Shown one piece after another: positions 1 through 9,215 of a stretch of 64,000 nucleotides of DNA (its first letter is position 1; each line of letters starts with the position of its first letter). This stretch comes from Streptomyces sp. Edi2 (GTDB taxonomy: Bacteria; Actinomycetota; Actinomycetes; Streptomycetales; Streptomycetaceae). The notes below the pieces were generated by a model, which made no database searches, had not been told where the DNA came from, and worked only from the letters and a program-made list of their open reading frames with translations. Position numbers and translations under genes: made by a program. The stretch is from positions 6,287,501 to 6,351,500 of the forward strand of contig NZ_JBEJGX010000003.1 in the NCBI RefSeq assembly GCF_040253635.1, in the 5' to 3' direction.

Positions 1-468
1 CGCCTCGTCCAGCGCGATCTCGTCGTCGGCGGTCGGTCCGCGGCCCTGCATCAGCGGGTAGCGGGCGTCGTAGCCGTCCTTGTCCGGCTGGAAGTTGGTG
101 GCGAGGTTCTGCCAGTCGTTGCCGAGCGGCACGTTGTCCGGGCCGGCGACGGTGGCCGTGCCGTTGACATTGCTGCGCACGGACCGCACGCCGGGCAGTG
201 CGCGGACCTTGTCCGCCAGCTTCTCGTCGACAAGGGTGCTCCGCTTGTCGTCCTTGGCGGGGCCTGAGGAGGGGGCGGGGTCCTTGGCCTGGACGGAGAC
301 GGCCACCCCGTCGAGGTTCTTCTCGGACGCCTTCTGGACGGCCGAGCCGACGGTGTCACTGAAGATGAGGGTGCCGGCGACGAAGGCGACGCCGAGCAGG
401 ACCGCGAGTGCGGTCATCATCAATCGGGCTTTGTGCGCAAGCACGTTGCGCAGGGCGGTTCGCAGCAT
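1..468 (-). CDS. FtsX/MacB-type ABC transporter permease, N-terminal part (cut by window edge)
   Basis: The visible 156 codons start at an ATG at 468 (MLRTALRNVLAHKARLMMT). They contain one membrane segment at about residues 16-38, followed by an extracytoplasmic stretch typical of the MacB-like periplasmic core domain (SDTVGSAVQ..., VRALPGVRSV). The rest of the protein, including the later membrane helices expected of the family, lies beyond base 1. The gene begins 81 bases after the ATPase stop and on the same strand, so the two probably form one exporter of the MacB/LolCDE superfamily. Such exporters move lipids, peptides or drugs or act mechanically at the envelope; the substrate cannot be read from this sequence. 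Confidence 0.85.
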   Translation of the reverse strand, partial: MLRTALRNVLAHKARLMMTALAVLLGVAFVAGTLIFSDTVGSAVQKASEKNLDGVAVSVQAKDPAPSSGPAKDDKRSTLVDEKLADKVRALPGVRSVRSNVNGTATVAGPDNVPLGNDWQNLATNFQPDKDGYDARYPLMQGRGPTADDEIALDEA

Positions 469-549
469 GGTGGTGGTGTCAGTCCTGGTCCGGTGGCTCG
501 GGATGAAGGGCAGCGCGCCGGGGAGCGCGGTGGTGCGGGGTACCGGGCG

Positions 550-1332
550 TCAGCTCGTACGTCCCTTGGTTTCGAAGAGCCGCATCCGGTCCAGGACGGT
601 GTCCGCGGTCGGCTCGTGCAGCTCCTCGACGATGCGACCGTCGGCGAGGAAGACCACCCGGTCCGCATAGCCGGCGGCGACCGGGTCATGAGTGACCATC
701 ACGACCGTCTGCTGCATCGCCCGCACCGACTCCCGCAGGAAGCCCAGCACTTCGGCGCCCGAGCGGGAGTCGAGGTTGCCGGTCGGCTCGTCCGCGAAGA
801 TGATCTCCGGCTGGGCGGCCAGTGCCCGGGCGACCGCGACCCGCTGCTGCTGGCCGCCGGAGAGCTGGGCCGGCCGGTGCGACAGCCGCCCGGACAGGCC
901 GACCGTCTCGATGACACGGCTGACCCACTCCCGGTCCGGCTTACGGCCCGCGATGTCCATGGGCAGCGTGATGTTCTCCTGCGCGGTCAGCGTCGGCAGC
1001 AGGTTGAACGCCTGGAAGATGAAGCCGATCTTGTCGCGGCGCAGCCGCGTCAGCTGCTTGTCGTTCAGCGAGGACAGCTCCACGTCGCCGATCCGGGCCG
1101 AGCCGGACGAGATCGTGTCCAGTCCGGCCATGCAGTGCATCAGCGTCGACTTGCCGGAGCCGGACGGACCCATGATCGCGGTGAACCTGGCCTTGCCGAA
1201 GTCGACCGAGACGGAGTCCAGCGCGACCACACGGGTCTCCCCCTGGCCGTAGACCTTGCTGAGGTCCGTGGCACGGGCGGCGACGGCAGCGTCGGCGCGA
1301 GTGGGGGCGGGAAAGGCGGCCGGGTGGGACAC
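550..1332 (-). CDS. ABC transporter ATP-binding protein, MacB/LolD subfamily
   Basis: A 260-residue cytoplasmic ATPase that would power the FtsX-like permease encoded just downstream. Walker A is GPSGSGKST at residues 55-63, the signature LSGGQ at about 157-161, and Walker [13 protein letters not shown] at about 177-188; a VTHD switch histidine follows. The [11 protein letters not shown] wording is typical of the LolD/MacB family. The frame is open further upstream to 1410, but the GTG at 1332 has an AGGAG ribosome site six bases before it, so that start is preferred. A proline/alanine-rich N-terminus precedes the core domain. Transporter type is certain; substrate is unknown. Confidence 0.92.
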   Translation of the reverse strand: MSHPAAFPAPTRADAAVAARATDLSKVYGQGETRVVALDSVSVDFGKARFTAIMGPSGSGKSTLMHCMAGLDTISSGSARIGDVELSSLNDKQLTRLRRDKIGFIFQAFNLLPTLTAQENITLPMDIAGRKPDREWVSRVIETVGLSGRLSHRPAQLSGGQQQRVAVARALAAQPEIIFADEPTGNLDSRSGAEVLGFLRESVRAMQQTVVMVTHDPVAAGYADRVVFLADGRIVEELHEPTADTVLDRMRLFETKGRTS

Positions 1333-1545
1333 GGGGAACTCCTGGAGAAGGACGGACGTTTCGATGTCCCTATTCTCGAAGGCACAGGCCCCCGTGCACC
1401 TCGGCCGCAAGGACCGAAAGCCGCACCGGCCGGAAGTTGCATCGGCACCCCCGGCGTCATCCTCTGGACGGACGGCCGTCCGACCTGGGGCCGACGGGGC
1501 ATCTCGGGGATGACCCGGAGGCCCGGGAGAGGCGGGAGGGGATTC

Positions 1546-2283
1546 TCAGGGCCGCGGCTCGCCGGCCCGGGCCCAGAATTCCGCCAGGATGCCGTCGAGA
1601 AAGGCACGTCCCGCCCTGCCGGATTCCTCGGCGCCGGCCGAGCCGCCCCAGTTGAGCGTAGCGGTCATGGTCGACTGATAGGCGCTGTGCAGCTCCTGCA
1701 GGACGGCGCGGAGTTGCGGCCCGGGCAGCGGTACGACCTTGCCGACCGGCCGGACGTAGGCCTGCCAGCGGGTGGTGACGGCGCTGGTCAGCAGCTCGGT
1801 CAGCCGTCCGTCCCGGCCGGTGAAGCGGATCAGCGCGGGCAGCGGCAGGGCCAGCGCCTCGGCGAGCGCCGCGGCCTGCCGGTCGCTGCCGCTCCACCCC
1901 CCGCCGGCCTCCAGGCGCTCGTACGCGGCCCGGTCCATGCCGATGCGCAGCGCGAGGTCCGCCGCCGCGAGGCCGAGCGTCAGGCGGTGTTCGCACAGGG
2001 TGCCCGGTGCGCCGAGCAGTTCGCCCGGCGCGCACCACAGGGCACCGGCCAGCGCGGTCAGTTCGGCCTCCGTGGGCGCGCTCTCGCCCCTTTCCCAGGA
2101 CGCCACCGTCGCCGGCGCCACCGGTATGCCGAAGGCGGCCCGGATTCCGTAGGCGACATGGGCCGGGGTCATCCCCAGGGCCTCGCGCAGCCGGCGGGCG
2201 GCCTCGGCGTCGAAAGGGGGTCTGCGGGGCTCCCCGCCTTGCGTATGCACCGGCACACGGTAAGTGACGGTCCCGCCGCCCAC
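1546..2283 (-). CDS. XRE-like helix-turn-helix DNA-binding protein
   Basis: A 245-residue protein with an N-terminal helix-turn-helix of the lambda-repressor type at roughly residues 30-90 (LREALGMTPAHVAYGI, then VAPATVASWERGESAPTEAEL). WERG.SAPT is the usual wording at the end of XRE recognition helices. A second, weaker helical repeat follows at about residues 98-125. The C-terminal half carries no recognised ligand domain; its WGGSAGAEE segment suggests a small-molecule or protein interaction region. The start is the GTG at 2283 and has no strong ribosome site, so a slightly different start is possible. It is monocistronic, lying between the ABC exporter and a two-component system on the same strand. 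Targets unknown. Confidence 0.7.
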   Translation of the reverse strand: MGGGTVTYRVPVHTQGGEPRRPPFDAEAARRLREALGMTPAHVAYGIRAAFGIPVAPATVASWERGESAPTEAELTALAGALWCAPGELLGAPGTLCEHRLTLGLAAADLALRIGMDRAAYERLEAGGGWSGSDRQAAALAEALALPLPALIRFTGRDGRLTELLTSAVTTRWQAYVRPVGKVVPLPGPQLRAVLQELHSAYQSTMTATLNWGGSAGAEESGRAGRAFLDGILAEFWARAGEPRP

Positions 2284-2511
2284 CTATGGTGCGGATGCCC
2301 AAGCCCGAGGCTCGTAGGAACCCACCAGCCGGCCGGTTTTCCGTGCGGTCCTGCGGGTTTCCGTTCCCCGGACTTCGTCCGTCGGTCTCCGTCAGCGGTG
2401 GGTGTGCTTGATGAAGGTCAGGAGAATCAGCGGCGCGGCGGGGCGCCCGGCGCGACCTCCAGCCGGCCACGGTGGGCTGCCCGCTGAAAGCAGGCCACCG
2501 GTCACCGCCGC

Positions 2512-3192
2512 TCAATGGCCCGACCACCGGTAGCGCAACTCGGGGCGGCCGACCTGGCCGTACTGGGGGGCGCGGGCGGCCCGGCCGCTCTCCACCAGAT
2601 GTTCGAGATAACGGCGGGCGGTGATCCGGGAGATGCCCACATCGGCGGCCGCCTCGGTCGCCGTCAGCCCGCTCCCGGCGGCCCGCAGCACGTCGGTCAC
2701 CGCCCGCAGGGTGGCCGCAGTCAGCCCCTTGGGCAGCGCGGCCGGACGCGGTGCGCGCAGCGCCGCGATCGCCCGGTCCACCTCGTCCTGCCCGCTGGCC
2801 TCGCCGGTGGTGGCGCGGAACTCCGCGTAGCGGGTGAGCCGGTCGCGCAGGGTGGCGAAGGTGAACGGCTTCAGTACGTACTGCACCACGCCGAGCGAGA
2901 CGCCCTCGCGCACCATCGTCAGGTCCCGGGCGGAGGTGACCGCGATGATGTCGGCGGTGTGCCCGGCCGCGCGCAGCGTCCGCACCAGCGCCAGCCCGTG
3001 GCCGTCGGGCAGATAGAGGTCGAGCAGCAGCAGATCGACCGCGTGCGCGTCGAGATGACGGCGCGCGTCGCCGCCGGAGTGCACGGTGCCGGAGACCGTG
3101 AAGCCGGGCACCCGTCCCACGTACAGGGCATGTGCGTCGGCGGCGACCGGATCGTCCTCGACGACGAGGACCCGGATGTCGGAAGGGGTCAC
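2512..3192 (-). CDS. Response regulator, CitB/DcuR family
   Basis: A 226-residue transcriptional regulator. The receiver domain spans residues 1-125, with an acidic pocket at about residues 12-14, phospho-acceptor Asp58 (LLLLDLYLPDGHG) and Lys108 (YVLKPF). The C-terminal helix-turn-helix at about residues 175-205 (LTATEAAADVGISRITARRYLEHL) matches the DcuR/CitB class, which controls uptake of C4-dicarboxylates or citrate. It starts 46 bases after the stop of the histidine kinase gene, so the two form an operon. The adjacent divergent symporter gene is the natural target, as for citrate/malate systems in other bacteria; that is inference from context. Confidence 0.9.
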   Translation of the reverse strand: MTPSDIRVLVVEDDPVAADAHALYVGRVPGFTVSGTVHSGGDARRHLDAHAVDLLLLDLYLPDGHGLALVRTLRAAGHTADIIAVTSARDLTMVREGVSLGVVQYVLKPFTFATLRDRLTRYAEFRATTGEASGQDEVDRAIAALRAPRPAALPKGLTAATLRAVTDVLRAAGSGLTATEAAADVGISRITARRYLEHLVESGRAARAPQYGQVGRPELRYRWSGH

Positions 3193-3238
3193 CGGGCTCC
3201 TCCTCTCGCTCCGGAACGGGCCGTGCCCCGCGCGTCGT

Positions 3239-4900
3239 TCATGCCGGCGCGCCCGTCCGCAGCGGCAGCCGTACGGTGAACCGCGCGCCGCCTTCGGGTG
3301 CCCGGTCCAGGGTGACGGTGCCGCCGTTGCGGCGTACCGCCTGCTGGACCAGGGCCAGGCCCAGACCGCGGCCCCGGGCGGGCGCGGCCGTGCCCTGCTT
3401 GGTGCTCCAGCCCCGCCGGAAGATCTCCTCGGCGGCGCCCGCGGACACCCCGGGGCCGCTGTCGGCCACCCGCAACAGCAGCTCGCCGCCGTCCGCCCGC
3501 GCGGTGACGCGCACCCGCGGCGGACCGGTGGCGGTGTGCTCGTGGGTGGGTGCGGCGGCGTCGAGGGCGTTGTCGAGGAGATTGCCCAGCACCGTCACCA
3601 GGTCGCGGGCCGGCAGGCCGGGCGGCAGCAGCCCGTCGTCGATCCGGCTGTCGGCGGTCAGGGTCAGTTCGACGCCCCGCTCGTTGGCCTGCGCAGCCTT
3701 GCCGAGCAGCAGCGCCGCGAGTACCGGCTCGGCGACCGCGCCGACGACCTGGTCGGTCAGCGCCTGGGCGAGTTCCAGCTCCGCGGTCGCGAACTCCACG
3801 GCCTCCTCGGCCCGCCCCAGCTCGATCAGCGAGACCACGGTGTGCAGCCGGTTGGCGGCCTCGTGGGCCTGCGAGCGCAGCGCCTCGGTGAAGCCGCGTA
3901 CCGAGTCCAACTCCCCGGACAGCGCCTGGAGTTCGGTGTGATCGCGCAGGGTGACCACGCTGCCGCGCCGCTCCCCGCCGGAGACCGGCGCGGAGTTGAC
4001 CACCAGCACCCGTTCGCGGGTCAGCTGCAGCTCGTCGACGCGGGGACCGGGCGCCAGCAGCGCCTCGGTCAGCGGCTCCGGCAGCCCCAGCTCGGTGACG
4101 AGACGGCCCACCGCGTCGTCCGACAGCCCCAGCAGCTCCCGCCCGCCGTCGTTGATCAGGGCGACCCGGCGCTGCCCGTCGAGCATCAAGAGCCCCTCGC
4201 GCACGGCGTGCAGCGCGGCCTGGTGGTACTCGTGCATCCGGCTGAGCTCCGCCGCGTTCATCCCATGGGTGTGCCGGCGCAGCCGGGCATTGATCACATA
4301 CGTCCCCAGGCCGCCGAGCGCCAGCGCGCCCGCGGCCACGCCCACCAGCGCCAGGACCTGGTTGCGCAGCTGCTCACTGATCGTCTCGATGGTGATCCCG
4401 GAGCTGACCAGGGCCGTGATCCGGCCGCCGCGCCGGGGGTCATGGACCGGGGCGACGACCCGTACGGACGGCCCGAGCACCCCCATGTGTGTCTCGGGGA
4501 AGACCGTGCCGTGCAGCGCGGGGCCGATGTGCCCCAGGTACTTCTTGCCGATCGCGGACGGCTCGGGGTGCGTCCAGCGGGTCCCGTCCGTGGCCATCAC
4601 CACCACGAAGTCGACACCGGCATCGCGCCGCAGCCGCTCGCTGTACGGCTGGAGCGCGGCCGTCGGGTCCTTGGTGCGCGCGGCGGCCACCACCGCCGGG
4701 GAGTCGGCGACGGCGGTGGCGGCGGCCGTCGCCTGCCGCCGTGCGGTCTCCTCCGCCTGCCGTCCCGCGCTGAGGTACGCGAAGAGCACACAGCCCACGA
4801 CGACCGCCGCGACCAGCACCACCTGCATGGCGAAGAGCTGCCCGGCGAGGCTGCGGGGACCGCGCAGCCGCCGGGGCGGGCGGGGTCGGGGGAGTCGCAT
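3239..4900 (-). CDS. Sensor histidine kinase, CitA/DcuS type
   Basis: A 553-residue membrane kinase. One membrane helix lies at about residues 20-45 and a second at about 185-208. They bracket an extracytoplasmic sensor domain of the single-Cache type used by CitA/DcuS. A PAS region follows (about 215-325), then a SpoOB-type dimerisation helix in which the likely phosphorylated histidine is within RSQAHEAANRLHTVVSLIELG. The ATPase domain has an N box (NLLDNALDAA), G1 (VADSGPGV) and G2 (GRGLGLALVQ). It starts at the ATG at 4900, 166 bases from the divergent symporter gene. By family it should sense a dicarboxylate outside the cell and signal to the adjacent CitB-type regulator. Confidence 0.92.
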   Translation of the reverse strand: MRLPRPRPPRRLRGPRSLAGQLFAMQVVLVAAVVVGCVLFAYLSAGRQAEETARRQATAAATAVADSPAVVAAARTKDPTAALQPYSERLRRDAGVDFVVVMATDGTRWTHPEPSAIGKKYLGHIGPALHGTVFPETHMGVLGPSVRVVAPVHDPRRGGRITALVSSGITIETISEQLRNQVLALVGVAAGALALGGLGTYVINARLRRHTHGMNAAELSRMHEYHQAALHAVREGLLMLDGQRRVALINDGGRELLGLSDDAVGRLVTELGLPEPLTEALLAPGPRVDELQLTRERVLVVNSAPVSGGERRGSVVTLRDHTELQALSGELDSVRGFTEALRSQAHEAANRLHTVVSLIELGRAEEAVEFATAELELAQALTDQVVGAVAEPVLAALLLGKAAQANERGVELTLTADSRIDDGLLPPGLPARDLVTVLGNLLDNALDAAAPTHEHTATGPPRVRVTARADGGELLLRVADSGPGVSAGAAEEIFRRGWSTKQGTAAPARGRGLGLALVQQAVRRNGGTVTLDRAPEGGARFTVRLPLRTGAPA

Positions 4901-4915
4901 ACAGAACAGTCTGCA

Positions 4916-4949
4916 CGGTCACTTTCGAAACCGTCCGGGCGGTCACTTT
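4916..4949. promoter_or_regulatory. Direct repeats in the kinase/symporter intergenic region
   Basis: The 10-mer CGGTCACTTT occurs at 4916-4925 and again at 4940-4949, a 24-base step. Both lie in the 166-base spacer between the divergent kinase and symporter starts. Their placement suggests binding sites for the neighbouring CitB-type regulator, but no experiment or alignment supports this yet. Confidence 0.4.
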
Positions 4950-5066
4950 TACGTGAACGAAATGTACGTAAGGGTGACGGGCGCCACAGCGGCGTGCATA
5001 GTCGCCGGAACTTGTTGTGCGACAGAGCCGCAGATCAGCGCACAGCCGTAGACCGAGGAGGCAGCC

Positions 5067-6473
5067 GTGGCTGCACAGACCCCGACGTCCGGGGGCACCA
5101 CCGAGGAGACCGCGCCGGCGAAGCGGGACCGGACCCACTTCCTCTATATCGCCGTGATCGGGGCGGTACTGCTCGGCATCATCGTGGGCTTCGCCGCCCC
5201 CGGTGTCGCCGTCCAGCTCAAGCCGCTCGGCACCGGGTTCGTGAACCTGATCAAGATGATGATCGCGCCGGTCGTCTTCTGCACCATCGTGCTGGGCGTC
5301 GGCTCGGTGCGGAAGGCCGCCAAGGTCGGCGCGGTCGGCGGACTGGCCCTCGGCTACTTCATGGTGATGTCCACCGTGGCGCTGGCCATCGGCCTGGTCG
5401 TCGGCAACCTGCTGGACCCCGGCTCCGGTCTCCATCTGACCGAGTCCGTCCGGCACGCGGGCCACGCCCAGACCGGGGGCGGCGGGGAGTCGCTGTCCGA
5501 CTTCCTGCTCGGCATGATCCCCACCACCCTGGTCTCCGCCTTCACCCAGGAGCAGGTGCTCCAGACGCTGCTGGTGGCGCTGCTGGTCGGCTTCGGGCTG
5601 CAGTCGCTGGGCGCGGCGGGCGAGCCGGTGCTGCGCGGTGTGGGGCACCTCCAGAAGCTGGTCTTCCGGGTGCTGTCCATGATCATGTGGGCGGCGCCGG
5701 TGGGCGCCTTCGGTGCCATCGCGGCGGTGGTCGGCGAGACCGGCCTGGACGCGCTGAAGTCCCTGGCCGTCATCATGATCGGCTTCTACACCACCTGTGT
5801 GCTGTTCGTGATCGTGGTGCTCGGCACGCTGCTGCGGCTGATCGCCAAGGTCAGCATCTTCCGGCTGCTGAAGTACCTCGGCCGGGAGTTCCTGCTGATC
5901 CTGTCCACCTCCTCCTCGGAGTCGGCGCTGCCCCGGCTGATCGCGAAGATGGAGCACCTGGGCGTCGGCAGGCCGGTCGTCGGCATCACCGTCCCCACCG
6001 GCTACAGCTTCAACCTCGACGGCACCGCCATCTACCTGACGATGTCCTCGCTGTTCGTGGCCGAGGCGATGGGCAAGCCGCTGCCGCTCGGCCAGCAGAT
6101 CTCGCTGCTGGTGTTCATGGTCATCGCCTCGAAGGGCGCGGCGGGCGTCACCGGCGCGGGACTTGCGACCCTGGCCGGCGGCCTGCAGTCGCACCGCCCC
6201 GAACTGGTCGACGGCGTGGGCCTGATCGTCGGCATCGACCGCTTCATGAGCGAGGCGCGCGCCCTGACCAACTTCGCCGGCAACGCGGTGGCCACCGTCC
6301 TGATCGGCACCTGGACCAAGGAGATCGACCAGGCCAGGGCGGCGGAGGTGCTGGCCGGCCGGTTGCCGTTCGACGAGAAGACGATGGCCGACGACGCCTC
6401 CGCGGAGCCGGCCGCCCCGGAGGTCGTCGAACCACGGGACGGCGCGATGACGAAGACGTCCGCCAAGGTCTGA
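5067..6473 (+). CDS. dctA: Cation:dicarboxylate symporter (DctA type)
   Basis: A 468-residue polytopic membrane carrier of the DAACS family (glutamate/C4-dicarboxylate:H+ or Na+ symporters). Diagnostic elements are the serine-rich hairpin STSSSESALPRL at about residues 278-289 and the PTGYSFNLDGTAIYLTM segment at about 311-327, which contribute to substrate and cation binding. The GTG start at 5067 follows a GAGGAG ribosome site at 5055-5060. The N-terminus has a hydrophilic, threonine-rich extension of about 20 residues. It is divergent from a CitA/CitB-like two-component system, so uptake of succinate, fumarate or malate under its control is likely. A strong hairpin terminator follows. Confidence 0.93.
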   Translation: MAAQTPTSGGTTEETAPAKRDRTHFLYIAVIGAVLLGIIVGFAAPGVAVQLKPLGTGFVNLIKMMIAPVVFCTIVLGVGSVRKAAKVGAVGGLALGYFMVMSTVALAIGLVVGNLLDPGSGLHLTESVRHAGHAQTGGGGESLSDFLLGMIPTTLVSAFTQEQVLQTLLVALLVGFGLQSLGAAGEPVLRGVGHLQKLVFRVLSMIMWAAPVGAFGAIAAVVGETGLDALKSLAVIMIGFYTTCVLFVIVVLGTLLRLIAKVSIFRLLKYLGREFLLILSTSSSESALPRLIAKMEHLGVGRPVVGITVPTGYSFNLDGTAIYLTMSSLFVAEAMGKPLPLGQQISLLVFMVIASKGAAGVTGAGLATLAGGLQSHRPELVDGVGLIVGIDRFMSEARALTNFAGNAVATVLIGTWTKEIDQARAAEVLAGRLPFDEKTMADDASAEPAAPEVVEPRDGAMTKTSAKV

Positions 6474-6491
6474 TCCCGGCCGCGGGAAGAG

Positions 6492-6529
6492 CGGAGGGGC
6501 GGGCGCCGGGTGCGGCGCCCGCCCCTCCG
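6492..6529. terminator. Bidirectional hairpin between dctA and glgB
   Basis: A perfect 16-bp stem (CGGAGGGGCGGGCGCC and its complement) with a six-base loop, GGGTGC, sits between the converging stops of dctA and glgB. There is no T-run, as is common for actinobacterial terminators. Confidence 0.7.
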
Positions 6530-6609
6530 GCGTGACCGGGCGCCACACCGCTGGACACCGCGGCACACCCCGCGCACCGGCCACTCTCGGGCCCGCAGCC
6601 GTGAGGTGG

Positions 6610-9078
6610 TCAGGCCGGCCGTAGCCAGAGGGTGGCCAGCGGGGGGAGGACGGGGGAGACGGAAGCGGTGCGGCCGTTCCAGGGGGTCGGTTCGGCCTTG
6701 AGGGCGTCGGGGTTGGTGATGCCGCTGCCGCCGTAGCGCGGATCGTCGGTGTTGAGCACTTCCCGCCAGGCGGGGACGTGGCCGGGGACGCCGAGCCGGT
6801 AGGCGTGGCGGACGACGGGCGAGAAGTTGGTGACCGAGATCAGCGGAGAGCCGTCGGCGGCGAAGCGCAGGAAGGAGAAGACATTGTCCTCGCGCGCGTC
6901 GCCGTCGATCCAGGAGAAGCCGGCCGGATCGGTGTCGCGCTCCCACAGCGCGGGGGTGGCGGCGTAGCGGCGGTTCAGCTCGCGGACGAGATCGCGTACG
7001 CCCCGGTGGTCGGGCTCCGCCTCGTACGACGGGTCGAGCAGCCACCAGTCCGGGCCGTGGCTCTCCGCCCACTCCGCTCCCTGGGCGAACTCCTGCCCCA
7101 TGAAGAGCAGTTGCTTGCCGGGATGGGCCCACATGAATCCGAGGTAGGCCCGGTGGTTGGCCCGCTGCTGCCACCAGTCACCGGGCATCTTCGACACCAG
7201 TGCGCGCTTGCCGTGCACCACCTCGTCGTGCGAGATCGGCAGCACATAGTTCTCGGAGTAGGCGTAGATCATGGAGAACGTCATCTCGCCGTGGTGGTAC
7301 TTGCGGTGCACCGGCTCCTTGGAGACATAGCCGAGGGAGTCGTGCATCCAGCCCATGTTCCACTTCAGCCCGAAGCCCAGACCGCCGAAGCCGCCGGGAC
7401 CCGCATGGTGGGTGGCGCGGGTGACGCCGTCCCAGGCCGTGGACTCCTCGGCGATGGTCACGACACCGGGGCAGCGGCGGTAGACGGTGGCGTTCATCTC
7501 CTGGAGGAAGGCGACCGCATCGAGGTTTTCCCGGCCGCCGTGCACGTTCGGGGTCCAGCCGCCGTCCTCGCGCGAGTAGTCGAGGTAGAGCATCGAGGCG
7601 ACGGCGTCCACCCGCAGGCCGTCGATATGGAACTCCTCGCACCAGTACACGGCGTTGGCGACCAGGAAATTGCGGACCTCGGTGCGGCCGTAGTCGAACT
7701 CCAGGGTGCCCCAGTCCGGGTGCGCGGCCCGTGCCGGGTCCTGGGGCTCGTAGAGCGGGCGGCCGTCGAACTCCGCCAGCGCCCAGTCGTCGCGCGGGAA
7801 GTGCGCCGGCACCCAGTCCATCAGCACGCCGATGCCGGCCCGGTGCAGTGCGTCGACCAGGAACCGGAAGTCGTCCGGGGTGCCCATCCGGGCGGTGGGT
7901 GCGTAGAACCCGGTCACCTGATAGCCCCACGAGCCGCCGAAGGGGTGCTCGGAGACCGGCATGAGCTCGACGTGGGTGAAGCCCAGGTCCTTGACATAGG
8001 CGGGGAGCTGCACCGCGAGCTGGCGGTAGGTGAGGCCGGGACGCCAGGAGGCCAGATGCACCTCGTAGACGGAGAACGGCGCCTCGTGCACGGGCCGTTC
8101 GCCGCGCCGGGCCATCCAGTCGGCGTCCGTCCAGCGGTAGTGCGAGGCCTCCACGACCGAGGCGTTGGCGGGCGGGCATTCGGTCCGCCGGGCCATCGGG
8201 TCGGCGCGCAGGGTCCGCGAGCCGTCCGGCCGGGTGATCTCGAACTTGTACAGCTCGCCCTCGCCGACGCCCGGCAGGAAGAGCTCCCAGACACCCGAGG
8301 AACCCAGCGAGCGCATCGGGTGGCCGGTGCCGTCCCAGTAGTTGAAGTTGCCGACGACCCGCACGCCCCGGGCATTGGGCGCCCAGACGGTGAAGCGGGT
8401 ACCGGTCACCCCCTGGTGCTCCGTGATCCGCGCGCCGAGCGCCTGCCACAGCTGCTCGTGCCGGCCCTCGGCGAGCAGATGCAGATCCAGCTCGCCGAGC
8501 GCGGGCAGGAAGCGGTAGGGGTCCTGCACCTTCAGGGCGTTGTCGCCGTAGTCCACCAGCAGCTCGTAGTCGGGGACCGTGCGCAGCGGCAGCACCCCGG
8601 CGAACAGCCCGTCGCCCTCGGCGGGCAGGTCCGCGCGCAGCCCCTTCGCCAGGACCGTGACGCCCCGGGCGCAGGGCTTGAGGACCCGGATGAGCAGTCC
8701 GCCGCGTACAGGGTGGGCACCGAGCAGCCCGTGCGGATCGTGATGGGCCCCGTCCAGGAGCCGGCCGCGGTCCTCGTCGGACAGCGGCGCGGCGGACCGG
8801 ACCCCATGGCTGCCGGCTCCCGGCGGCGCCGCACGGGACGGGCCCGCGGGCGCGGCCGCCCGGCCGGGCGCCGAGACCTCCCGGGGCGCGGACGGCCGGG
8901 TGGGTGAGGCACCGGCCGCGGGGCCGGCGAAAGTGCCCCGCGCGGCCACCGCGGGTGCGACGGCCGGGGGCCGGGACGTCGCCGCGCGGCCGGACCGCCC
9001 CGCCGCGCTGTCGTCGGCCGCGCCCGGAGCGGGCGTGGTGTCGGGGGTGGTGGGACGGGACGGCGGGCGGGCGGTCAC
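6610..9078 (-). CDS. glgB: 1,4-alpha-glucan branching enzyme GlgB
   Basis: An 822-residue GH13 enzyme that transfers alpha-1,4 segments to alpha-1,6 branch points. An alanine/proline-rich extension of about 90 residues precedes two CBM48-type modules ([22 protein letters not shown] in the second) and the catalytic barrel. GH13 signatures are visible: GLRVDAV (nucleophile Asp), IAEEST (acid/base Glu) and [10 protein letters not shown]. The GTG at 9078 is chosen because GAGGAGG lies six bases upstream; the frame continues open to 9219. It is the last gene of the glgE-treS-mak-glgB cluster, in the same order as the classic actinobacterial GlgE locus, and would branch the glucan that GlgE makes. 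Confidence 0.95.
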   Translation of the reverse strand: MTARPPSRPTTPDTTPAPGAADDSAAGRSGRAATSRPPAVAPAVAARGTFAGPAAGASPTRPSAPREVSAPGRAAAPAGPSRAAPPGAGSHGVRSAAPLSDEDRGRLLDGAHHDPHGLLGAHPVRGGLLIRVLKPCARGVTVLAKGLRADLPAEGDGLFAGVLPLRTVPDYELLVDYGDNALKVQDPYRFLPALGELDLHLLAEGRHEQLWQALGARITEHQGVTGTRFTVWAPNARGVRVVGNFNYWDGTGHPMRSLGSSGVWELFLPGVGEGELYKFEITRPDGSRTLRADPMARRTECPPANASVVEASHYRWTDADWMARRGERPVHEAPFSVYEVHLASWRPGLTYRQLAVQLPAYVKDLGFTHVELMPVSEHPFGGSWGYQVTGFYAPTARMGTPDDFRFLVDALHRAGIGVLMDWVPAHFPRDDWALAEFDGRPLYEPQDPARAAHPDWGTLEFDYGRTEVRNFLVANAVYWCEEFHIDGLRVDAVASMLYLDYSREDGGWTPNVHGGRENLDAVAFLQEMNATVYRRCPGVVTIAEESTAWDGVTRATHHAGPGGFGGLGFGLKWNMGWMHDSLGYVSKEPVHRKYHHGEMTFSMIYAYSENYVLPISHDEVVHGKRALVSKMPGDWWQQRANHRAYLGFMWAHPGKQLLFMGQEFAQGAEWAESHGPDWWLLDPSYEAEPDHRGVRDLVRELNRRYAATPALWERDTDPAGFSWIDGDAREDNVFSFLRFAADGSPLISVTNFSPVVRHAYRLGVPGHVPAWREVLNTDDPRYGGSGITNPDALKAEPTPWNGRTASVSPVLPPLATLWLRPA

Positions 9079-9105
9079 GAGAGGCCTCCTCGGGGCGGGG
9101 CGGGG

Positions 9106-9150
9106 CGGGGCGGTGCGGTTCGGGGCGGTGCGGTTCGGGGCGGTGCGGGG
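9106..9150. repeat. Three tandem 15-bp units before glgB
   Basis: The unit CGGGGCGGTGCGGTT is repeated twice exactly (9106-9120, 9121-9135) and once with two changes (9136-9150). It lies in the 137-base spacer between mak and glgB, just upstream of the glgB ribosome site. Function is unknown; it may be simple slippage. Confidence 0.6.
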
Positions 9151-9215
9151 CGTCGGTCGGGTCTCGGGGCCTACGGGGCGTACGTGCGGCGGATCGGCGG
9201 TTCGTCTGCGGCCCC

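Noticed and set aside
433-2487. Very long open frame opposite the ABC ATPase and XRE genes
   Set aside because: A GC-rich shadow: composition is Arg/Gly/Gln-rich without domains, and the opposite strand has motif-bearing proteins.
3086-6535. 1149-codon open frame across the two-component system and dctA
   Set aside because: Runs antisense to the kinase and out of frame with dctA; protein is low complexity and shows no family motif.
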